Assembly: GCA_024244645.1 (NCBI GenBank)
Contig: JAAEOH010000118.1
Location: 1-64,000 of the forward strand
Origin: Hyphomicrobiales bacterium
GTDB taxonomy: Bacteria; Pseudomonadota; Alphaproteobacteria; Rhizobiales; Rhizobiaceae
Direction: 5' to 3'
DNA length: 64,000 nt
Shown: piece by piece, positions 48,243-57,914 of the stretch
How positions within the stretch are numbered: position 1 is the stretch's first letter
Layout: every line of letters starts with the position of its first letter
Program-made: the position numbers and the translations under genes
The notes under the pieces: generated by a model
What the model was told of the DNA's origin: nothing
The model's database searches: none
Seen by the model: the letters and a program-made list of their open reading frames with translations, nothing else

Positions 48243-49295
48243 ATGCGCGTACAACTGAAAGATATCCGCAAATCCTACGGCTCGCTCGAGGTGGTCAAGG
48301 GTCTCAATCTCGACATCGCCGAAGGCGAGTTCCTGGTACTGCTGGGCGAATCGGGCTGCGGTAAATCGACGGCACTGCGGATGATTGCGGGACTGGAGAC
48401 AATCACGCAGGGATCATTGATGATCGGCGACCGGGACGTGACCGAAGTGCTACCAAAATACCGCAATGTGGCGATGGTGTTCCAGTCCTACGCGCTGTAC
48501 CCGCACATGACGGTGGCCGAGAACATCGGCTATCCACTGAAGTTGCAGAAAAAGCCAAAGGACGAGTTGAAAAAAGCGGTTTTGGCCGCGGCCGCAAAAG
48601 TGCACCTTGAGGACTATCTGGAGCGCATGCCGCGGCAACTCTCCGGCGGTCAGCGCCAGCGCGTGGCGCTCGCGCGCGCCATGGTGCGCACGCCATCGGT
48701 GTTCCTGATGGATGAGCCGCTTTCCAATCTCGATGCAAAACTGCGTGGTGTCATGCGCGCGGAACTCAAGCGCCTGCAAGCCGAACTCGGCGTCACCACC
48801 GTCTATGTGACACATGACCAGATCGAGGCGATGACCCTTGCCCACCGGGTAGCGGTGATGGATGCCGGGGTCCTGCAGCAGGTGGCTCCGCCGAAGGAAA
48901 TATACGACAATCCGGCGACCCGGTTCGTCGCCCGGTTCATCGGCTCGCCGGCAATGAACATCGTGACCGGCAGCGTTGCGGACGGCACGGTGGCGGTCCG
49001 GGACGGCTCAGTTCCGCTCGAGCGCTTTGCTCCGCGAGAGCGGGTGTCGTTCGGTTTCAGGCCCGAAGACTGCAATCTTGTGGCGCCGGAGGACGGAATG
49101 TTGAAGGCGCGGATATTTTCAACCGAAATGACCGGCAATGAAACCATTGTTACCTGCGCGATCGGTGAAGATCATGTGGTTGTGCGCATGGATAAGGATT
49201 TCGACATGGAGGCGGACGAATTGGTCGGCATCGATGTGAACCCGGAAAAAGCGCGGTTGTTCGATTATGACAGCGGTGAAAGGGTGCACGCATGA
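48243..49295 (+). CDS. ABC transporter ATP-binding protein (MalK/UgpC-type)
   Basis: LGESGCGKSTALRMIAGLE; LSGGQRQRVALARAMVRTPSVFLMDEPLSNLDAKLR. Confidence 0.96.
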   Translation: MRVQLKDIRKSYGSLEVVKGLNLDIAEGEFLVLLGESGCGKSTALRMIAGLETITQGSLMIGDRDVTEVLPKYRNVAMVFQSYALYPHMTVAENIGYPLKLQKKPKDELKKAVLAAAAKVHLEDYLERMPRQLSGGQRQRVALARAMVRTPSVFLMDEPLSNLDAKLRGVMRAELKRLQAELGVTTVYVTHDQIEAMTLAHRVAVMDAGVLQQVAPPKEIYDNPATRFVARFIGSPAMNIVTGSVADGTVAVRDGSVPLERFAPRERVSFGFRPEDCNLVAPEDGMLKARIFSTEMTGNETIVTCAIGEDHVVVRMDKDFDMEADELVGIDVNPEKARLFDYDSGERVHA

Positions 49296-50332
49296 AAGCT
49301 TCAGACACCATCCTCCTGAACAACCGCACCAAGCACCCCGTCGTACTGACCCGAATGGGTTTTGGCGGCGCGCCGCTCGGCAACCTCTACCGCAAGGTCG
49401 AAGAAACCGATGCGCAGGCCGCGCTTCAGGCCGCCTATGATTGCGGCATCCGCTACTTCGACACCGCACCGCAATACGGGCTAGGCCTGTCCGAGATGCG
49501 CTTCGGTGAAGCGATCAAACGGTTCGGACGCGACAATATTCAGCTTTCGACGAAAATCGGACGTCTGCTGGTCGACTGCGCGCCGGATGAAGTGACACCC
49601 GAAGCCTTTGTCGACGTGCCGCAAAAACGCATCGTCTTCGATTATACCTATGACGGCGTCATGCGCAGTTACGAGGCAAGCCGCGAACGCATCGGCGTTG
49701 CCAATGCCGATATTCTGCTCATTCACGATGTCGATGTGTTTTCGCAGGGCTCGCAGGAGGCCAGCGACGCCAAGGTGCGGGAGCTCTTCGACGGCGGCGG
49801 TTACCGGGCACTGTCGGAACTGCGCGATGCCGGTGAAATCGTGGCAATCGGAGCCGGCGTCAATGAGTGGCAGGTCTGCGAAAGGCTGCTGGGGCTTGCC
49901 GATTTCGATGGTTTTTTACTGGCGGGCCGCTATACGCTGCTTGAACAGGAGGCGCTCGACAGCTTCCTGCCTTTGTGCGTCGAACGGGATGTCGGGATCA
50001 TTTTGGGCGGACCGTATAATTCCGGCATTCTTGCCACCGGGGCCGTGCCGGGCGCGAAGTACAATTATGCCGACGCACCCGCGCCGATTATGGAGCGGGT
50101 TCGCAAAATCGAGGCCGTATGCACCGCGTACGATACCCGCCTGATCGCTGTTGCATTGCAGTTCGTGCTGGGTCATCCAGCCGTCAAAACGGTCATTCCG
50201 GGTGCGGTTTCAGCCGCCGAGGTCGAAGCGAATGTGGCGTTGCTACAGACATCAATTCCCGGCACAGTATGGTCCGATATGCGATCCGAAGGATTGATCC
50301 GCCCGGATGCGCCATTGCCGGAGGAAAACTGA
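49292..50332 (+). CDS. Aldo/keto reductase, L-fucose/D-threo-aldose dehydrogenase-like
   Basis: MGFGGAPLGNLYRKVEETDAQAALQAAYDCGIRYFDTAPQYGLGLSEMRFGEAI; operonic with a fucU homologue. Confidence 0.88.
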   Translation: MKASDTILLNNRTKHPVVLTRMGFGGAPLGNLYRKVEETDAQAALQAAYDCGIRYFDTAPQYGLGLSEMRFGEAIKRFGRDNIQLSTKIGRLLVDCAPDEVTPEAFVDVPQKRIVFDYTYDGVMRSYEASRERIGVANADILLIHDVDVFSQGSQEASDAKVRELFDGGGYRALSELRDAGEIVAIGAGVNEWQVCERLLGLADFDGFLLAGRYTLLEQEALDSFLPLCVERDVGIILGGPYNSGILATGAVPGAKYNYADAPAPIMERVRKIEAVCTAYDTRLIAVALQFVLGHPAVKTVIPGAVSAAEVEANVALLQTSIPGTVWSDMRSEGLIRPDAPLPEEN

Positions 50333-50763
50333 TGCTGCGTGGCCTGAACCCGATCCTTTCGCCCGATCTGCTCTACATTTTGCGGGCGATGGGACATGGC
50401 GACGAGATCGTCATCGCCGATGCCAATTTTCCCGCGGAAAGCACGGGCAAACAAGCCGTCCGCCTCGACGGGCTGAGTGCCACCGATGTTGTGCAGGCGG
50501 TTCTCAGTGTCATGCCGCTCGACAGTTTTGTCGATGACCCGGCGACGACCATGCAGGTCGTGGACAATCCCGATACCACGCCTCCAGTTGTTGAAGAATT
50601 TCAAAAGATCATTGAAACAACTGCGGACAATCCGGTCCGTATCGCCACAATCGAACGCTTCACATTTTATGACCGCGCGAAGGTCGCTTTTGCCATCGTG
50701 CAGACCGGTGAACGACGGCTCTACGGCAATATCATTTTAAAAAAGGGCGTGATTTCTCCATGA
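50332..50763 (+). CDS. fucU: RbsD/FucU family mutarotase (L-fucose mutarotase-like)
   Basis: MLRGLNPILSPDLLYILRAMGHGDEIVIADANFPAESTGKQAVRLDG...GERRLYGNIILKKGV. Confidence 0.92.
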   Translation: MLRGLNPILSPDLLYILRAMGHGDEIVIADANFPAESTGKQAVRLDGLSATDVVQAVLSVMPLDSFVDDPATTMQVVDNPDTTPPVVEEFQKIIETTADNPVRIATIERFTFYDRAKVAFAIVQTGERRLYGNIILKKGVISP

Positions 50764-51593
50764 CGCGCATCGATGCACACCAGCATTTCTGGCAACTTGC
50801 GCGCGGCGACTATGGCTGGCTGACGCCGGATCTGAAAACCATCTACCGGGATTTCCTGCCCTCCGACATCGTTCCCCTGCTCGGGCAAAGCGGTATTGAT
50901 GCCACTGTTGTTGTGCAGGCGGCGCCGACCGTTGCTGAAACGGAGTTCCTGCTTTCGCTTGCCGCCGAAGCCGATTTCATCCTCGGCGTTGTCGGCTGGG
51001 TGGATTTCGAAGCGCCGAATGCAGCGCAACAGATCGCCGCCCTTTCCGCGGACCCCGCACTGGTTGGCCTGCGCCCGATGATCCAGGATATTGCCGACGG
51101 CAACTGGATGCTGGGTGATGCCCTTATACCGGCATTCGATGCGCTGATCGCCGCCGATCTGACATTTGACGCGTTGGTCAAACCCTGGCACCTGAAAAAT
51201 CTCCGCCAGCTTCTTGCCCGTCACAGCAATATGCGTGTGGTGATCGACCATGGCGCAAAACCTCAGATGCGCGACGGTCCTTTGGATGAATGGGCCAAAG
51301 ACATGTCCGCCCTGGCACGCGATACATCGGCTTTCTGCAAATTGTCGGGTCTAGTGACCGAAGCCGGTGCGGACTGGACTGCCGACGAGCTGCGCCCCGT
51401 CGTCGAGCATCTTTTGAGTGCCTTCGGCCCGGATCGCCTGATCTGGGGCAGCGACTGGCCGGTCTGCACGCTGGCGGCAAGCTATGGAGAGTGGATCGAG
51501 GCAACCGACGCGCTGCTTGCCGGAGTTTCTCCAGCCGAGCGCGACGCCATTCTCGGCGGCAATGCGATCAAAGCCTACGGCCTGGCCGGCTAA
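50760..51593 (+). CDS. Amidohydrolase 2 family (L-fuconolactonase-like)
   Basis: MTRIDAHQHFWQLARGDYGWLTPDLKTIYRDFLPSDI; RVVIDHGAKPQM; RLIWGSDWPVCTL. Confidence 0.92.
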   Translation: MTRIDAHQHFWQLARGDYGWLTPDLKTIYRDFLPSDIVPLLGQSGIDATVVVQAAPTVAETEFLLSLAAEADFILGVVGWVDFEAPNAAQQIAALSADPALVGLRPMIQDIADGNWMLGDALIPAFDALIAADLTFDALVKPWHLKNLRQLLARHSNMRVVIDHGAKPQMRDGPLDEWAKDMSALARDTSAFCKLSGLVTEAGADWTADELRPVVEHLLSAFGPDRLIWGSDWPVCTLAASYGEWIEATDALLAGVSPAERDAILGGNAIKAYGLAG

Positions 51594-52816
51594 AGCCTGG
51601 ACCGCACGATCCGGCCACCCTTCATCACCAGCGCAACGGTTTCGCTTGAATTGACAAACAGCGACAGGTCCTGCAGCGGATCACCATCGACCACGATCAT
51701 ATCGGCGTGGGCGCCCGGAGCGACAACCCCAAGTTCACCCTTCGCCTGAACGATCTCGGCATTGATGGATGTTGCCGACCGCAGAACGTCGGCGGCCGGT
51801 TGAACCCGCCCGCGCAGCATCAGCTCGCGTCCTTGAGTCTGAACGAATTGCTGCCCGTGCAGGTCGCATCCAAGTCCCAGTTTTACACCCGCCGCCGCGC
51901 AGGCCTCGATGGCCTCCAGGGACCGCCTGTTGACCTCACGGACCTTTTCGGCCGCCGATGCCGGCAGCCCGAGATCCTCAGCATGTTCGGCAATCAGTTC
52001 GCCGGCGGACAGTGTCGGGACGACAAAAGCGCCTTTTTGCGCAATCAACCCGGCGGTCTCGGCCCCGATCAGGCTGCCATGTTCCAGCGTGCGCACACCG
52101 AGGCCGATGCACCTGCGTGCCGCGTCGTCGGTGTGGCAATGGGCCATGACATAAGATTTGCGGCGCGCAGCCTCTTTAACCGCGACGAGGATTTCCTCAT
52201 CGGAAAAATGCGGCATATCAAGCGGTGCGAGATCGGTGGATACGCCGCCCGACACAAATATCTTTATATGAGTCGCGCCCTTGCGAAATTCCTCGCGCGC
52301 AGCCTTGCGCACCTCGTCAGGTCCGTCGACCGCCTGGGTGACAATGCCCGAATAAGCGCAGCCGCAGGGCTCAACATAGTTGCGCCGGCGCATGTCGCCA
52401 TGGCCGCCGGTTTGGGTAAGCGCCCGACCCGGATAGTAAAAGCGCGGCCCGTCGATCAGGCCTTCATCGATGGCCATTTTGAGGCCGAGATCACCGCCGC
52501 CGGCGTCGCGAAGGGTCGTATAGCCGCGATCAAGCGCGCCGGACAAAAGCTGCGCCGCATGGGCGCCCAGAAGCGCCGCCGGCATCCTGTCCGTGCCATA
52601 AAAATCATAGCTAGGCGTGTTGGCATGGTAGTGCGCGTCTATCAGCCCGGGCATGAGAAAGCGGCGGTCGACATCGATCCTTGCGGCATCCGGGAAGCTG
52701 ATATCCTCGCCAATCTCGCGGATAAACCCATCCACCACCAGAACATCGGTGGCCTCGATGATATCGTCGGATACCCCGTCGAACAGTTTGGCATTGGCAA
52801 GTATCGTCGCCGTCAT
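51590..52816 (-). CDS. Metal-dependent amidohydrolase (imidazolonepropionase/prolidase-like)
   Basis: FLMPGLIDAHYHANTPSYDF; VMAHCHTDDAARRCIGLGVRTLEHGS; GVVAPGAHADMIVVDGDPLQDL. Confidence 0.9.
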   Translation of the reverse strand: MTATILANAKLFDGVSDDIIEATDVLVVDGFIREIGEDISFPDAARIDVDRRFLMPGLIDAHYHANTPSYDFYGTDRMPAALLGAHAAQLLSGALDRGYTTLRDAGGGDLGLKMAIDEGLIDGPRFYYPGRALTQTGGHGDMRRRNYVEPCGCAYSGIVTQAVDGPDEVRKAAREEFRKGATHIKIFVSGGVSTDLAPLDMPHFSDEEILVAVKEAARRKSYVMAHCHTDDAARRCIGLGVRTLEHGSLIGAETAGLIAQKGAFVVPTLSAGELIAEHAEDLGLPASAAEKVREVNRRSLEAIEACAAAGVKLGLGCDLHGQQFVQTQGRELMLRGRVQPAADVLRSATSINAEIVQAKGELGVVAPGAHADMIVVDGDPLQDLSLFVNSSETVALVMKGGRIVRSRL

Positions 52817-52927
52817 GGGTGGTCCTCCAGCGGTCAATGACCACGCCATTGTAAACATCACCAGGCCGTTCTCAACGCACCGGAATTGTCTGGAGGTGGC
52901 GCTCGGCAAAACGACGCCGACATCAAC

Positions 52928-53992
52928 TCATGTCGGCTCGTGCGCCTGGGCCGTTTTTTTGGTGGAAAGGACCCGGCTTGCCGGCCGTTCGAAAGTAAAA
53001 TGAACGACAACCGAAGCGACAATCAAAATAACCGTCATCGCCAGATAGCCGATTTCCCAGGGGATCTGAATGTCCCACTGCGACATCGCCGGCGACAGCA
53101 CCTTCAAAAAGCCCATAATGACAAAGAGGTGCAGGATATAGAGCGCATAGGAACTGTCTCCGAGAACCCGGAGCGGTTCGCTGCGAAAGTGCAGGATCTG
53201 CAGCGAAGACAGAAGCAGTAATGCGGCAGGAGCGCCCCAAAAGAGTGCGCGCATATCGCCTGGATCGAACGCATGGAAGACGATCATCGCCGCCACAATG
53301 CAGGCGAACGCTGACTGGTAATGCCAATCCGGCAGACGCGCCGCTTGCGATCGCCGGAAATGAAAAACGCCGATGCCGAATGCGAATTCGAGCACGATCG
53401 GATCGAGATAGAACTGCAGATAGCGGTTGGCGGGATCGAACAGCAATCCGAGCGCAACGAGCACAACAAGTGCGATCGACAGCTTCATCAGGGAACGGTC
53501 GGCAAACTGCCCGGCAAACAGGGCCACGAGAAGGTAGAAATACATCTCGTAGTTCAACGTCCAGCCCACCAGCAAGACCGGCACGCTGGTATCCGGGTTG
53601 ATCCCGTAGGGGACAAACAGCAATGAGTGGACCAGTTGCAGGAAATCGGCGCGGGTGGATCCAAGCAGCGACGGTGTCACGAGGGCAATGGCGAACACCA
53701 GCAGGGTTGCTGTCCAATACAGAGGCACGATGCGAATGATCCGCCGAAAAAGAAAATCCCGGCTGGTGACTGGCCTCTCCCAGACGATCTTCGCCATGAT
53801 GAAGCCGCTGATCACGAAAAACAGGTCGACCCCGCCGGCGCCAATCTCGATCACCCGGACGCCGCTGGCGCCGTCGAGCGACTTTTGCGTCGCGGCGATG
53901 TGGTAATAAAACACCGCCAGCGCCGCAAAAGCGCGCAGATACTGCACCTGATAGAGGGTTGCTTTGATCACTTTCGGCCAACCAATCACCAC
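52928..53992 (-). CDS. Acyltransferase 3 (OafA-type) family protein
   Basis: VQYLRAFAALAVFYYHIAATQ; GGVDLFFVISGFIMAKI; FLFRRIIRIVPLYWTATLLV; WTLNYEMYFYLLVAL. Confidence 0.92.
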   Translation of the reverse strand: MVIGWPKVIKATLYQVQYLRAFAALAVFYYHIAATQKSLDGASGVRVIEIGAGGVDLFFVISGFIMAKIVWERPVTSRDFLFRRIIRIVPLYWTATLLVFAIALVTPSLLGSTRADFLQLVHSLLFVPYGINPDTSVPVLLVGWTLNYEMYFYLLVALFAGQFADRSLMKLSIALVVLVALGLLFDPANRYLQFYLDPIVLEFAFGIGVFHFRRSQAARLPDWHYQSAFACIVAAMIVFHAFDPGDMRALFWGAPAALLLLSSLQILHFRSEPLRVLGDSSYALYILHLFVIMGFLKVLSPAMSQWDIQIPWEIGYLAMTVILIVASVVVHFTFERPASRVLSTKKTAQAHEPT

Positions 53993-54165
53993 GCCGGGCG
54001 CACCAGCAAATCATGCGCTCCGCAACAAGCCACGGCATTTTGCATCCAACGGATGAAGGAAGTGTTAGAGCGATTGGCAAACCGGCAGGGTTAACGATCC
54101 GTTACCGGCAGAGCGAATGCCGGCGCTGCTGCACAGGGCGCGGCAATGTGCTAGAAACATGCGCG

Positions 54166-55004
54166 ATGACAAACGGCTCTACACGATCGTCCGGTTCGGG
54201 CCGGCCATCGATCATTCCCATCCTGTCGGTCAATTTTGTCGGCACGCTCGGTTTTTCCATTGTTGTTCCGTTCATGGTGTTTCTGGTCGCCGATTGGGGC
54301 GGCAACGCCATAATCTATGGCGCTCTTGCCTCGACCTATTCGGCTTTCCAGCTGCTCGGCGCTCCTATCCTCGGCAAATGGTCGGACAGCATCGGCCGCC
54401 GCAAGGTTCTGCTTTTGAGTCAGCTGGGTACAATGGTGTCCTGGGTCATCTTCCTGGCGGCGTTCCTATTGCCGGTCATGGCGGCACTGGTAATTTCCAT
54501 CATTGCCAGCTTTCTGATCCTGTTCGGGCTGCCCGGGAGCAGACAGCATATCCTCAATGCCAAACCCGGTTTACCAAACGCCTGCAAGGTCTTCGGCCAG
54601 GAGACCAAGGAGGGCTACCGCCTGGAGGGTTGCGACGAGACCAGTTATGCGCAAATCATCCGGCTGCCGCAGATGCCGGCGCTGCTTTCCGTCAATTTCC
54701 TGGTGATGCTGGGCTTCAGCTTTTTCTACATCGCCTTTCCAACCCACGCGGCACTCGGCCTCGACTGGACCGTCACTGACACGGGCGTGTTTTTCGCATG
54801 GTGATCGTCCAGGGGCCGTTGCTGGCGCGGCTGGCGAAAACAGCATCCGAGAAAATGCTGGTCACAGGCGGAGGCCTGATCCTGGCCCCGGGTTTCGTTC
54901 TACTCGTTTGGGATCAACTGACGCTTATATATCCGGGCGCCATTTTGATCGCACTCGGCAACGGCCTGATGTGGCCGACCGGTATTGTCAGACGTCTGCT
55001 CTGA
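54166..55004 (+). pseudogene. MFS transporter (TetA-like), internally deleted and frameshifted
   Basis: N-part MTNGSTRSSGSGRPSIIPILSVNFVGTLGFSIVVPFMVFLVADWGG...GAPILGKWSDSIGRRKVLLLSQLG, missing middle TM block, stop at 54804, continuation MVIVQGPLLARLAKTASEKMLVTGGGL in another frame. Confidence 0.85.
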
Positions 55005-55184
55005 GCCCATTTCTACCAAATTGAGGATGTCGCTGCTTGAACAGAGTGACAGACGCGCGAAGGGCGTTCATGACCCGAAGGAGAAGTTCGGCCTCCACTG
55101 TAGCCGGCCCCGCCGCTCCATCTTGGGGGCAGCGGTTGTCGTTCTCAAGATAGCTTCCTCTGACAGCCCTCCTTGATATCTAGT

Positions 55185-55208
55185 TAGTTAGTGACTATTA
55201 ACTAACTA
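55185..55208. promoter_or_regulatory. TetR-type operator candidate TAGTTAGT-N8-ACTAACTA
   Basis: Perfect 8-bp-arm dyad 22 bp before the first gene of an operon ending in a TetR regulator. Confidence 0.6.
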
Positions 55209-55229
55209 TTATCTTCAAGGAGAATGTGA

Positions 55230-55703
55230 ATGAACAAACTGTGTTGGGGAATTTCCGGCCTAATGGCCCTCGTACTTTTAGTTGTGGTCTATGTGTTTGT
55301 AATCCAGGGCAGGTTTGCGGAGACCGACGACGGTCGAACAGTAATTCAACTGTCCTCCAGCGAGCGGGACTTCGTGCTTGCGGAAATGCGTGGCTTTCTT
55401 GAAAGCGTGGAGACCATAACGCTCGGTCTCAAAACACAAGATATGAAATCAATAGCGGCTAGTGCCCAGAAGATGGGAATGGCAAACGCTGCATCCACAC
55501 CCGTCGCACTGATGGCCAAATTGCCGGCCGATTTCAGGGCATTGGGAATGGCCACGCACGAAGCCTTCGATGCACTCGCCGTTGAGGCTCAAGACATGGG
55601 CGATGCACAAGTGATCCTCGGGGAACTGGCCGACCTCTTGGGCAATTGCACCAGCTGCCACGCCGGATATCGATTTGATGTCGCCACAGCAGGGGTAAAA
55701 TAA
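55230..55703 (+). CDS. Membrane-anchored cytochrome c'-like protein
   Basis: N-terminal TM; helical; C-terminal haem motif LGNCTSCHAGYRF (CxxCH). Confidence 0.7.
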   Translation: MNKLCWGISGLMALVLLVVVYVFVIQGRFAETDDGRTVIQLSSSERDFVLAEMRGFLESVETITLGLKTQDMKSIAASAQKMGMANAASTPVALMAKLPADFRALGMATHEAFDALAVEAQDMGDAQVILGELADLLGNCTSCHAGYRFDVATAGVK

Positions 55704-55704
55704 C

Positions 55705-56118
55705 GTGACTACGAAAAGACACCATCGCAGACCGGCCGTAACCACTATCGCCGCGGTGATCGCCATACTATTCGGGTTGCTCACCATCACCTCGGGAGGG
55801 GTGGTGATTTTTGGTGATCCGGCCGTCCGCTCAGCTGCAGGTGATGTTGTTTTATTTGTCCTGTGGTTCAACTTTCTGGCCGGGTTTGCCTATGTAATAG
55901 CCGGGCTCGGCCTGTTCCTGAGACGTGAATGGGCTGCACCTCTGGCGCTACTCATTGCCACGGCGAATGTTGTGGCTTTTGCAGCCCTCGGGGCACACAT
56001 CGCAATGGGCGGCGCGTATGAAATTCAGACCATCGCGGCGATGGCCCTGAGAACTGGCGTTTGGATTGCCATCGCGTTCATCAGCGGAGCCGCAATGAAA
56101 CGTGCGGCGGTCAGCTGA
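55705..56118 (+). CDS. Four-TM hypothetical membrane protein
   Basis: 137 aa with four hydrophobic segments; TGATG overlap with downstream tetR. Confidence 0.65.
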   Translation: MTTKRHHRRPAVTTIAAVIAILFGLLTITSGGVVIFGDPAVRSAAGDVVLFVLWFNFLAGFAYVIAGLGLFLRREWAAPLALLIATANVVAFAALGAHIAMGGAYEIQTIAAMALRTGVWIAIAFISGAAMKRAAVS

Positions 56119-56744
56119 TGGCCGCACCCCGGACCCGCAAGCGGGCTGTCGATCGCAAGGCCGAAATTGTTGAAACGGCAATCCGCCTGTCAGCCGAAAT
56201 TGGTCCGGACCGATTGACAACGGATCTGTTGGCAAGAGAGATCGGCATTTCGCAGCCGGCAATTTTTCGCCATTTCCCAACCAAGGGCGACATCTGGCTG
56301 GCGGTCGCACAACGCATTGGGGAGATGTTGAGACAAAATGCTTTGCTAAGCGACAAAGATGTCGTGCAGCCGATCGACAAATTGCGAAACCTGGTCGTCG
56401 ACCATCTGGCATTTATTGAGCAAACGCCTGCTATTCCCGCTATCCTGTTTTCCCGTGAACTTCATGCTGAAAATGAGCATCTGCGCGCCTTCTTTTCACA
56501 GCTCATCGAGAGCCGCCAACGTTCCCTGGCGCGCCTCATTCATGCCGAAATAGCGGTCGGTCGATTTAACAAGAGCCTCAATGCCGATGATGCCGCCTAC
56601 TTGCTTCTGGCCCTAATTCAAGGGCTCGCTATGCGCTGGTCACTCAATAATCGCCAGTTTGATCTTGTTGCCGAAGGACAACGATTGCTGGCGTTGCAGT
56701 TCAGCGGATTTGAAAAACCAGCCGCGCCTGCAAAGAACGGCTAG
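56118..56744 (+). CDS. TetR/AcrR family transcriptional regulator
   Basis: RKAEIVETAIRLSAEIGPDRLTTDLLAREIGISQPAIFRHFPTKGDIWLAVAQRI. Confidence 0.95.
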   Translation: MAAPRTRKRAVDRKAEIVETAIRLSAEIGPDRLTTDLLAREIGISQPAIFRHFPTKGDIWLAVAQRIGEMLRQNALLSDKDVVQPIDKLRNLVVDHLAFIEQTPAIPAILFSRELHAENEHLRAFFSQLIESRQRSLARLIHAEIAVGRFNKSLNADDAAYLLLALIQGLAMRWSLNNRQFDLVAEGQRLLALQFSGFEKPAAPAKNG

Positions 56745-56893
56745 ATCGGTGGAATGACCGAATTTGGCACTTATCGCCCGGTTGCCTGATGTCGCACGCA
56801 GGATAGCCGCGCGGGATTCCTGAGGCAGAAAGTCCGCAGAGCTGCCCAGGTGATTTAGGCTGAAATACTGCGTGCTAGGTCTGCTCCGAGCCC

Positions 56894-57172
56894 TTAGTTG
56901 ACGACTGATTTTTCTCTCGGGAGCCTCGGTGACAGTGCGAGAGTACGAAGGTGAAGCAACCAAACTGTAATTGCAATCTGACAAAGCGGCAGAAACTGAA
57001 AGACCGGTCCACGTATGTTCAAGGTAACTGGATCTGATTGTCCTCCACAGTCCGATGTTATGGTTTGCGGCACCAATGCAAACCAAACATGCTTTGCCAA
57101 GTCAAAGCAGGCATAAGCAACAAACAGAAACACGGGTGCAGATACAACCCATTTCCAACTGCCGCTTCCCAC
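56894..57172 (-). CDS. Small two-TM hypothetical protein
   Basis: 92 aa MGSGSWKWVVSAPVFLFVAYACFDLAKHVWFALVPQ...; abuts the IS1380 fragment. Confidence 0.3.
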   Translation of the reverse strand: MGSGSWKWVVSAPVFLFVAYACFDLAKHVWFALVPQTITSDCGGQSDPVTLNIRGPVFQFLPLCQIAITVWLLHLRTLALSPRLPREKSVVN

Positions 57173-57189
57173 TCCGAAGTCAAATATAT

Positions 57190-57645
57190 CAGCCCCGCCG
57201 TATCGTCGCCAAAATTGAGTGGCACCCCGGTGAGTTGTTCCCCCGCGTGGGCTTCGTCGTGACCAACCTGCCGATGGAGCCGGAGTGGATCATCCGTTTT
57301 TACAATCAGCGTGGCACCGCTGAGCAGCACATCAAGGAAGGCAAGCAGGCGATCAACTGGACCCGGCTGTCCTGCAAGGGCATGGCGCAGAACGAAGTCC
57401 GCCTTCAACTGCATGCACTGGCCTACAATCTCGGTGTCTTCCTGCAGGGCACCGATCTGCCCGAGGAGATGGCCAGCTGGTCGCTGACCAGCCTGCAAGC
57501 CAGGCTGATCAAAATCGGTGCAAGGATCGTCCGCCATGCCCGCGCCATCACGTTCCAACTGGCTGAGGTTGCCGTCAGCGGCGCTCTGTTCAGTCGCATC
57601 CTCGCGGCCATCCAACGGCTGCGCGCGCCACCGGTTCCAGCATGA
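57190..57645 (+). mobile_element. IS1380-family transposase, C-terminal fragment
   Basis: RRIVAKIEWHPGELFPRVGFVVTNLPMEPEWIIRFYNQRGTAEQHIKEGKQAINWTRLSCKGMAQNEVRLQLHALAYNLGVFLQ; N-terminal catalytic part absent. Confidence 0.85.
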
Positions 57646-57914
57646 CGGTGTCAGCGGCAAAATCCGGCGGAAAGCGGCTCTGCTGGTCTGTCCAAAGGGG
57701 TGTCGCTCAGACCAAAATCCGGATCAATCCCGCCGCCCAGACCAGAAATCACGCTCAGTTCGCGCGTCAGATGCCGAACCACGCCACAGCGTGCCCAAGA
57801 GGCTTGATCGGCGCGAGGTGCTGAGACAAAATGGAAGGGAGGGCGTTCTACTTGGGGAATGTCGGTTTAGAGATCGATCAACGCTATTCAGCAAACCTTG
57901 GAGGAGCAATCACG

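Noticed and set aside
55196-55211. TATTAACTAACTATTA here is identical to 1016-1031, suggesting a CtrA site or a shared regulator
   Set aside because: Here the second half is TTAT not TTAA, and the flanking TAGTTAGT arm makes a TetR operator more likely; the 1016 copy lacks that arm. Shared 16-mer noted as possible coincidence.
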